This document shows, piece after piece, positions 1 through 4,462 of a stretch of DNA of 8,013 bases. How positions within the stretch are numbered: position 1 is the first letter of the stretch; the number at the start of each line of letters is the position of its first letter. Under the pieces are notes generated by a model, which did no database searches, was not told the DNA's origin, and worked only from the letters and a program-made list of their open reading frames with translations. The DNA comes from Candidatus Nomurabacteria bacterium (GTDB taxonomy: Bacteria > Patescibacteriota > Minisyncoccia > Phycocordibacterales > Phycocordibacteraceae), in the NCBI GenBank assembly GCA_943355045.1, contig CALRDY010000027.1:1-8013 (forward strand), written 5' to 3'. The translations under genes and the position numbers were made by a program.

Positions 1-414
1 GTGCCGTTTTTCCGCAATAAAGCAAAAGCGATCATCGGTGCGGCAAAGGAGATACAGGCGCGGCACGACTCCGTCGTGCCGCGCACTGAAAAGGAGCTGG
101 TTGAATTGCCAGGCGTCGGCTACAAGACCGCGCATGTCATCCTCGGCGACCTCTACAGCATCTGGGAGGGCATCGCGACCGATACGCACGTGAAGCGCTT
201 CGCGAAGCGTTTCGACCTGACCGACCGGAACGACCTTGAAAAAATATCAAAAGAGCTCGAAACGCTCATCCCCAAAAAGGACTGGAAATATGTGAATAAC
301 GGCCTCGTGCTCTACGGCCGCTACGTGTGCCCCGCGCGCCCGCACGATTGCGCCCTGCATCCGCTCACGAAACTCTGGCCTCCTGCCTTACGACGCTGGC
401 CGCAAGCGAAATAA
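1..414 (+). CDS. nth: Endonuclease III-type DNA glycosylase/AP lyase, 5'-truncated by the window edge
   Basis: Base-excision-repair enzyme of the HhH-GPD family, which removes oxidised pyrimidines from DNA and nicks the abasic site. The visible 137 residues match the C-terminal two thirds of E. coli Nth (211 aa). About 75 N-terminal residues lie outside the window, so the GTG at base 1 need not be the true start. The helix-hairpin-helix is LPGVGYKTAHVIL, with the catalytic Lys at fragment residue 42; the catalytic Asp is residue 61 in TDTHVKRF. The C-terminal cluster loop keeps the family spacing C-X6-C-X2-C-X5-C, but the ligands read C110, C117, H120, W126. Two of the four [4Fe-4S] cysteines are therefore replaced, and a normal cluster is unlikely. 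The gene ends convergently 26 nt from the toxin gene. Family assignment is firm; substrate range is inferred. Confidence 0.93.
   Translation: MPFFRNKAKAIIGAAKEIQARHDSVVPRTEKELVELPGVGYKTAHVILGDLYSIWEGIATDTHVKRFAKRFDLTDRNDLEKISKELETLIPKKDWKYVNNGLVLYGRYVCPARPHDCALHPLTKLWPPALRRWPQAK
58..84. repeat. Perfect 12-bp inverted repeat inside nth
   Basis: GCGCGGCACGAC (58-69), loop TCC, then its exact reverse complement (73-84). It lies fully inside coding sequence (ARHDSVVPR) and is not followed by a T-run, so it is not a terminator. Two similar perfect 12-bp repeats lie in mutY. Confidence 0.85.
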
Positions 415-440
415 GTGGCGCTTAGTCGTGCTGTCGAGCG

Positions 441-704
441 CTAGGTTCCATAGAGTTGATGGTGCGTGCCGACGGCACGGAGGTAGTACGTATTTTTATC
501 TATACGTTTATATACGAGCCGGTAGTCGCCGGTGATATTTATGCTCCGGTATGACTCGTAGGGAGGGTTCAATTTATGGTTGTTGAGCCTCTCATTAAAT
601 TCGTCTGACATCAAGAGAGTAATCCTTCCCTCAGTTTTCTCTTGTAATCCTCGCGGGAGTTTCTGCCACTGCCGTTTGAAAACATGATGGCGAAGAATGA
701 GCAT
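441..704 (-). CDS. RelE/YafQ-type toxin of a type II toxin-antitoxin pair (probable mRNA interferase)
   Basis: An 87-residue protein resembling the RelE/ParE superfamily, closest in pattern to YafQ/RelE ribosome-dependent mRNA endonucleases. Visible landmarks are NNHKLNPPYESYRSI (H43, R53), GDYRLVYKR (D60, R62) and the C-terminal VGTHHQLYG (H81/H82), which corresponds to the YafQ ending with its catalytic His. Compared with E. coli YafQ, the position of His63 appears to be Asn56, so the catalytic set may differ. The start ATG at 704-702 lies 3 nt after the antitoxin stop and has no SD, suggesting translational coupling. The gene is lower in GC (about 47% in a 60-nt sample) than rnj (about 58%), consistent with horizontal acquisition. 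Toxicity is inferred from family. Confidence 0.85.
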   Translation of the reverse strand: MLILRHHVFKRQWQKLPRGLQEKTEGRITLLMSDEFNERLNNHKLNPPYESYRSINITGDYRLVYKRIDKNTYYLRAVGTHHQLYGT

Positions 705-707
705 GTA

Positions 708-980
708 TTACGCGTTCAAATCAGCAAATAGGTCTTCGAGATTGTCGAAGGTCTTTATGTTCTTGCCCGCAGCAAGGTCTTTTTCGCCCCGCTCAAGTAT
801 CTTTCGAAGGTATGGCGTTGGATTGTATTGCTCAGTTGAGAATGTGATCTGTTTTTTCTCGACGAAATCACGCAGGTATTCGTTCATAACCGCCGAGAAG
901 GGGATACCCATTGTTTTTGCGGTTTTCTGTGCCGCTTCCTTCAGCTTCTTATCTGTCTTGAATATGACCGTTGTCTGCAT
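708..980 (-). CDS. RelB/DinJ-type antitoxin
   Basis: A 90-residue antitoxin and the first gene of the pair. Residues 1-45 look like a ribbon-helix-helix DNA-binding domain: the short strand TTVIFKTD is followed by helices KKLKEAAQKTAKTMG and PFSAVMNEYLRDFV, as in DinJ/RelB. The acidic C-terminal tail (NLEDLFADLNA) is typical of the segment that wraps the toxin. It would neutralise the toxin and repress its own promoter, probably through the palindrome at 980-1005. The ATG at 980-978 has no SD and sits 7 nt after a good -10 box, so the mRNA may be leaderless. Antitoxin-before-toxin order and the 3-nt gap support a single operon. Family level is secure; the exact subfamily is not. Confidence 0.88.
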   Translation of the reverse strand: MQTTVIFKTDKKLKEAAQKTAKTMGIPFSAVMNEYLRDFVEKKQITFSTEQYNPTPYLRKILERGEKDLAAGKNIKTFDNLEDLFADLNA

Positions 981-1016
981 ATACTAGAATATATATCTTG
1001 GTATAAACTATGTCAA
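980..1016 (-). promoter_or_regulatory. Promoter and palindromic operator of the toxin-antitoxin operon
   Basis: Reading the minus strand, a perfect -35 TTGACA (1016-1011), a 17-nt spacer and -10 TATATT (993-988) precede the antitoxin ATG by only 7 nt. A 26-bp imperfect palindrome spans 980-1005 (TATAC arms at the ends, ATATATAT core, 20 of 26 positions symmetric) and covers the -10 and most of the spacer. That is where an autoregulatory ribbon-helix-helix antitoxin would bind. The 60 nt from 961 to 1020 are about 32% GC. Confidence 0.75.
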
Positions 1017-1026
1017 CAGCTATAAG
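998..1026 (+). promoter_or_regulatory. Candidate promoter of mutY, interleaved with the antitoxin promoter
   Basis: TTGGTA (998-1003), a 17-nt spacer and TATAAG (1021-1026) lie on the plus strand. Transcription would start about 0-2 nt before the GTG at 1035. The elements deviate from consensus and the call rests only on spacing and position. The -35 overlaps the toxin-antitoxin operator, so the two divergent units could affect each other. Confidence 0.35.
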
Positions 1027-1034
1027 GTAGTATT

Positions 1035-1847
1035 GTGGATATGACGACAGTTCAGTTTCGGAAACTAGTATGGGCCTACTACAAGAAATCTGGACGGCAC
1101 GACTTACCGTGGCGAAAGACGACAGATTTGTACCGCATTCTCGTTTCGGAAGTGATGCTGCAGCAGACGCAAGTCGAGCGGGTAATTCCTTTTTATACAA
1201 ATTTCCTGAAGACGTTTCCGACGGCGCGTCGGCTTGCCGACGCGCCGCTCTCGGAAGTGCTCAAAAGCTGGCAAGGGCTTGGCTACAATCGCCGCGTGAA
1301 GATGCTTCACGAAGCCGCCGCATCCCTTAGTTTGGGAAAGTTAAACTTTCCCAAAACGGTAGAGGGGCTGGAGAAGCTGCCGGGCGTTGGGTCGTATACG
1401 GCGCGCGCGGTCGCCGCCTTCGCGTGGAACGAGGACGGCGTAGTCATTGAGACGAATATCCGCACCGCCATCATGCATCATTTTTTTCCGAAAAAGAAGG
1501 AAGTATTGGACAAAGAAATTGAAAAAATTCTTATACAAGTGTTGCCGAAAGGGAAGTCGCGGGAGTGGTATAGCGCGCTCATGGACTACGGAGCGCACCT
1601 GAAGCGTTCGGGTATCTCGCTCAATAAAAAGAGTGCAACCTATGCGAAGCAATCGAAATTTTCCGGGTCCTTGCGGGAGGCGCGCGGTGCTGTTGTGCGC
1701 CTTCTTGCTCGAAAGCCTGCTACGCAGGCGAGCATCCTGAAACGCTTCGACGTTTCGCGCCGCGCACAAGTGCTCGAAGCTCTGGAGGCATTACGCGTGG
1801 AAAGTTTGGTAAAGAAAAAAGGCACAATGTACTCGCTCGCGGATTAA
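1035..1847 (+). CDS. mutY: MutY-type (A/G-specific) adenine DNA glycosylase, short form lacking Fe-S cluster and NUDIX-like domain
   Basis: HhH-GPD DNA glycosylase. Canonical MutY removes adenine mispaired with 8-oxoguanine. Residues 22-51 (HDLPWRKT...SEVMLQQTQVERVIPFY) match the MutY signature, with catalytic Glu39. The HhH is LPGVGSYTARAV at 115-126, with Tyr121 where Geobacillus MutY also has Tyr. The catalytic Asp position is Glu139 (VIETNIR). After ALMDYGAHLK, where other MutY proteins carry four cluster cysteines, there is none; the whole protein has no cysteine. At 270 residues it lacks the C-terminal NUDIX-like 8-oxoG-sensing domain of the roughly 350-residue enzymes. Residues about 215-268 look instead like a small winged helix. 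GTG 1035 and ATG 1041 are both possible starts; AAGGTAG at 1024-1030 is a weak SD. It likely belongs to an Fe-S-free MutY subfamily; its preference for A:8-oxoG is unproven. Confidence 0.9.
   Translation: MDMTTVQFRKLVWAYYKKSGRHDLPWRKTTDLYRILVSEVMLQQTQVERVIPFYTNFLKTFPTARRLADAPLSEVLKSWQGLGYNRRVKMLHEAAASLSLGKLNFPKTVEGLEKLPGVGSYTARAVAAFAWNEDGVVIETNIRTAIMHHFFPKKKEVLDKEIEKILIQVLPKGKSREWYSALMDYGAHLKRSGISLNKKSATYAKQSKFSGSLREARGAVVRLLARKPATQASILKRFDVSRRAQVLEALEALRVESLVKKKGTMYSLAD
1222..1247. repeat. Perfect 12-bp inverted repeat inside mutY (first)
   Basis: CGGCGCGTCGGC (1222-1233), loop TT, exact reverse complement at 1236-1247. It is in frame within the codons for TARRLADAP, with no T-run after it. 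Confidence 0.85.
1331..1355. repeat. Perfect 12-bp inverted repeat inside mutY (second)
   Basis: TTTGGGAAAGTT (1331-1342), a single A, then AACTTTCCCAAA (1344-1355). It is less GC-rich than the other two coding hairpins, so GC bias alone does not explain it. It lies in codons for SLGKLNFPK and is not followed by a T-run. Confidence 0.85.
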
Positions 1848-1888
1848 AAATCAAAACTGGGTGGAAGACATAAGGTCTCCACCCAGTT
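1845..1888 (-). terminator. Intrinsic terminator of the small Cys/Pro-rich gene
   Basis: On the minus strand the stem is AACTGGGTGGA (1888-1878) plus 3 more pairs, a 5-nt loop, then the complementary arm (1869-1855) with one bulge, followed by TTTTGATTTTTAAT. The T-tract lies on the minus side only, so it terminates the gene ending at 1895. Convergent mutY ends 7 nt before the stem and has no T-tract of its own here. Confidence 0.8.
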
Positions 1889-1894
1889 GAACGG

Positions 1895-2119
1895 TCAGGC
1901 GGTTTTCAAGAGTTGAGGGGCTGGAGGAGCCAGGGGCTGTAGGGCATTTTTTTTGCCGCATACTCGAGTTTTTTCTGGCGCCTCCGGTGGTCCGGGGATG
2001 AGCTTTTTGCAGGTAACACGCACACTTCCAGATCCGGACGGTCGATCGGAACTTTGCCCGCATTCTATGCATGCGAATGTTGGTGTTGGCGTTGGCTCCG
2101 TATCAAGTTGCTTAGCCAT
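1895..2119 (-). CDS. Small Cys/Pro-rich protein of unknown function (74 aa)
   Basis: No family recognised. The 74-residue product starts MAKQLDTEPTPTPTFACIEC and contains four cysteines, C17, C20, C37 and C54. The first pair has CX2C knuckle spacing (CIECG) and the others are single (VTCKK, RVCGKK). This suggests possible metal binding, but it is not a standard zinc ribbon. Two proline-rich stretches (PTPTPT near the N-terminus; LQPLAPPAPQ near the C-terminus) indicate a largely disordered, soluble protein. There is no signal peptide or membrane span. Reality as a gene is well supported: the ATG at 2119 is preceded by AAAGGAGG at 8 nt, by a promoter at 2191-2218, and the gene is followed by a terminator. 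It is monocistronic and convergent with mutY. Function is unknown. Confidence 0.75.
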   Translation of the reverse strand: MAKQLDTEPTPTPTFACIECGQSSDRPSGSGSVRVTCKKLIPGPPEAPEKTRVCGKKNALQPLAPPAPQLLKTA

Positions 2120-2127
2120 CGATAGAT

Positions 2128-2135
2128 CCTCCTTT
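2128..2135 (-). promoter_or_regulatory. Strong Shine-Dalgarno of the 74-aa gene
   Basis: AAAGGAGG on the minus strand, 8 nt before ATG 2119. It fixes the start codon and contrasts with the SD-less starts of most neighbours. Confidence 0.85.
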
Positions 2136-2185
2136 GTGAAATGAACAATTTTGTCTCAAAAACCATGAACTTATTTTCTGTCTGT

Positions 2186-2218
2186 ATGCATTTATAGTGC
2201 ATCTGGTTTGAGAGTCAA
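2186..2218 (-). promoter_or_regulatory. Promoter of the 74-aa gene with a palindrome around the -10
   Basis: Minus strand: -35 TTGACT (2218-2213), 16-nt spacer, -10 TATAAA (2196-2191). The -10 is framed by the inverted repeat ATGCA-N7-TGCAT (2202-2186), a possible operator. The predicted leader is about 65 nt and ends in the SD. Confidence 0.7.
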
Positions 2219-2293
2219 GCAGGGCGGGTGTGAATGAGTGTCCGTAACCACAAAAAGTTCTGTTTTTTTGTGCGATTTGCTACCGAGCGAGCA

Positions 2294-2339
2294 GCAGATA
2301 AAAGAAAACGGCGCGAACGCGCCGTTTTCTTTTATCTGC
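2294..2339. terminator. Terminator of RNase J: 22-bp perfect hairpin
   Basis: The arms at 2294-2315 and 2318-2339 are exact reverse complements around an AA (or GAAC) loop. The core CGGCGCG is flanked by A-rich and T-rich stretches, so in RNA from either strand a GC stem is followed by UUUUCUUUUAUCU. Position, 20 nt past the rnj stop, points to termination of the minus-strand RNase J transcript. A second, small hairpin (AAATCCG/CGGATTT, 2342-2361) overlaps the rnj stop codon. Confidence 0.85.
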
Positions 2340-2359
2340 CTAAATCCGGCTTCGCGGAT

Positions 2360-4315
2360 TTACATTCCGATCAGCACCGGGATGACCATCGGCGCCTTGT
2401 TGGTGCGCGCGAAGAGGAATCCAGCAACGACATCGGTCAGATTGTTTTTCACATAGTCGAGGTCGATTGGGTTCATGTTGCTCGTCGAATCCTCGATCGT
2501 CTTCTTGATGAGGAGGCGCGCCTCGTTCAGGAGGTCTTGCGACTCGCGCAGATAGATGAAGCCGCGGCTGATGATGTCTGGCGACTTGCGCAGCTTGCCG
2601 GTCTTCAGGTTCACGCTCGCGATGATTACGAACATGCCGTCCTTCGCAAGCGACTGGCGATCGCGGATGACGACTTCCTGGATGTCGCCGATCGTGAAGC
2701 CGTCGACGACCATCGGGGTCGAAGGCACTTTCTGCTTGTGCACGTTCATGCGGACGCCGTCTTCGATGTCGATGACGGTGCCGTTGTCCGCGATGATGAT
2801 GTTCTCGCGCGGGAAGCCGGACTGCTCGACTGCCTTTGCGTGACAGGTCGTCATGGAGCGGTAGCCATAGCCCGGCATGAAGAACGCCGGGTGCACCTGC
2901 TTATTGATCCACACGAGCTCGCCGGTGTTGCCGTGGCCGGTCGAGTGCACGTCGCTCGAACGATAGTGGATGAGCGTCACGTTGTGGCGGTAGAGGTTGT
3001 CCTTGAGCTTCTGCACGGCAATCTCATTGCCCGGGATGACCGACGAGGAGAGCACGATAGTGTCGCGCTCGTTGAGCGTGATGTACTTGTTCTGTTTTGT
3101 CGAAAGGCGCATGAGTCCTCCGAACTCTTCGCCCTGCGCGCCGGTCGAGAGGATGACGATCTTGTCGGGTGGATAGTCGCCCAGCTCCTGTTCGGGGATG
3201 AAGGTATTTTTCGGTACTTTCAAGAGACCGGTTTTCTCTGCGATTTCTAGATTGGTCTTTATCGAGCGGCCGACAAGGACGATCTTCTTATTGTGCTTCT
3301 CTGCGGTCTCCATGATGTGAATCATGCGCTCGAACTGCGAGGCGAAGGTGCCGATGATGAGGCGTCCCGAGACGGTCTTGATGATGTTTTCGAGTGTCTG
3401 GATGACGCGTATCTCGGGGATGGAGAAGCCGTCCTTCTCGGCGTTCGTGGAGTCGGCGACGAGGAAGATGTTCTTGTCTTTGCCGATATCGCCCCAGGTC
3501 TTGTTTTCGCGGGCAGTGGGGATGCCGTCATCATGGTCGAGCTTCAAGTCGCCTGATATCACGACGTTGCCCTGCGGCGTTTCTACCGAAGCGCCCATCG
3601 AGTCGGGAATCGAGTGCGTAACCGGGAAGAACTTCACTTTGGTCGAGCCGATCGTGACCGTCTGACCGACTTCGACGACGATCATTTCGGATTTCGGTAC
3701 GTCCGGATATTCCTCCTGACGTCGCGCGATCATGACCGACGTGAGTTTCTGCGTGTAGATAGGCGGCGTGCCGAAGCGCGGCAGGATGAACGGGATGCCG
3801 CCGATGTGGTCGAGGTGGCCGTGCGTGATGACGACGCCTTTCACGCGCGCGGCATTCTTCTCGAGATATCTGGTGTTCGGGAGGATGTAATCGACGCCGG
3901 GAGAAGATTCCTCAGAGACGAACTGGAAGCCCGCATCGAAGACGATGATGTCGCCGGTCGCGCCGACTTCGACCGCAATCATGTTGCGGCCGACTTCTTC
4001 TACGCCGCCGAGCGGGATGATGCGGACCGTCGTCGGTCCGGGAGCTTCGGGGAAGTAGTCTTCGGTGCGAACTGCGCGCGAGGACGTGGCAGTCGGGCGG
4101 CGGAGTATGCGCTGGATGCGGCGAGTTGCGCCTCCTGGGCGCGACCCTCCTCCGGGACGAGAGCCGCCGCGGCTGGCAGAGCGATCGCCTCGTTCGCTCG
4201 GGCGCTCGAAGCTTCTTTGCGGCCGCGCATGACTCGGCTGCGCCCCGTTCTCCGGTCTCGGAGCGGGCACAGGTGTTGGTGCTGGCGCGGGCGCAGGTGC
4301 TGGTGTTGGATGCAT
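2360..4315 (-). CDS. rnj: Ribonuclease J (metallo-beta-lactamase/beta-CASP RNase) with N-terminal low-complexity extension
   Basis: RNase J acts in mRNA decay and RNA maturation, as 5'-3' exonuclease and endonuclease. It has 651 residues against about 555 in B. subtilis J1; the excess is residues 1-95, a Pro-Ala repeat (PAPAPAPAPTPVPAP) followed by an Arg/Gly-rich, probably disordered and RNA-binding stretch. The catalytic fold begins near VRIIPLGGVEEVGRN. Metal motifs seen: HGHLDH at 165-170, H234 (PVTHS), D256 (ISGDLK). The beta-CASP motif HSTGH (457-461) and the C-terminal domain (ISRGFIYLRES...PMVIPVLIGM) are intact. The usual PVHGEYR is PGYGYRS, putting Tyr483 where the second-metal His normally sits. 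There is no SD before ATG 4315. It lies 147 nt downstream of the solute-binding protein gene, same strand, and may be co-transcribed. Identification is firm; full activity is uncertain. Confidence 0.95.
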   Translation of the reverse strand: MHPTPAPAPAPAPTPVPAPRPENGAQPSHARPQRSFERPSERGDRSASRGGSRPGGGSRPGGATRRIQRILRRPTATSSRAVRTEDYFPEAPGPTTVRIIPLGGVEEVGRNMIAVEVGATGDIIVFDAGFQFVSEESSPGVDYILPNTRYLEKNAARVKGVVITHGHLDHIGGIPFILPRFGTPPIYTQKLTSVMIARRQEEYPDVPKSEMIVVEVGQTVTIGSTKVKFFPVTHSIPDSMGASVETPQGNVVISGDLKLDHDDGIPTARENKTWGDIGKDKNIFLVADSTNAEKDGFSIPEIRVIQTLENIIKTVSGRLIIGTFASQFERMIHIMETAEKHNKKIVLVGRSIKTNLEIAEKTGLLKVPKNTFIPEQELGDYPPDKIVILSTGAQGEEFGGLMRLSTKQNKYITLNERDTIVLSSSVIPGNEIAVQKLKDNLYRHNVTLIHYRSSDVHSTGHGNTGELVWINKQVHPAFFMPGYGYRSMTTCHAKAVEQSGFPRENIIIADNGTVIDIEDGVRMNVHKQKVPSTPMVVDGFTIGDIQEVVIRDRQSLAKDGMFVIIASVNLKTGKLRKSPDIISRGFIYLRESQDLLNEARLLIKKTIEDSTSNMNPIDLDYVKNNLTDVVAGFLFARTNKAPMVIPVLIGM

Positions 4316-4376
4316 AACGATTGATTAGTTAGTCGGGTAAGGTTGTTAACTAAGGTTTCTCCCTACGCTTGCCTCA

Positions 4377-4404
4377 GAAGAATGTGTGAAGACATACATT
4401 CTTC
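4377..4404 (-). other. Hairpin in the gap between the solute-binding protein gene and rnj
   Basis: GAAGAATGT / ACATTCTTC, 9 bp with a 10-nt loop, sits 58 nt after the upstream stop and 61 nt before the rnj start. There is no T-run on either side, so it is not a canonical terminator. It could be a processing or stability element, or part of an rnj leader. Role inferred only. Confidence 0.5.
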
Positions 4405-4462
4405 GCTCGGCTCGCTTGGTAGTAAATAAAACTGAAACCCGTACGGAAATAGATGACTGGGA

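Noticed and set aside
418..441. Inverted repeat GCGCT-N14-AGCGC between nth and the toxin gene
   Set aside because: A 5-bp stem with a 14-nt loop and no T-run; expected by chance in GC-rich sequence.
697..987. Plus-strand frame opposite the antitoxin
   Set aside because: It mirrors the antitoxin gene almost exactly; the minus strand has the promoter, operator and family match.
1953..2144. Plus-strand 63-codon frame opposite the small Cys/Pro-rich gene
   Set aside because: No SD or promoter; all expression signals are on the minus strand.
2249..2272. A/T hairpin CACAAAAA / TTTTTGTG
   Set aside because: Mostly A-T pairs with a wide loop between other signals; too weak to call a terminator or operator.
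2234..3250. Long plus-strand open frame (338 codons) opposite RNase J
   Set aside because: It is antisense to a confidently identified gene, is rich in Asp/Arg/His/Val as expected from mirrored GC-rich codons, and has no recognisable domain or SD.
4023..4040. 7-bp hairpin CGGACCG/CGGTCCG inside rnj
   Set aside because: Short GC-rich palindromes of this length recur in several genes here and are not exceptional, unlike the 12-bp set.
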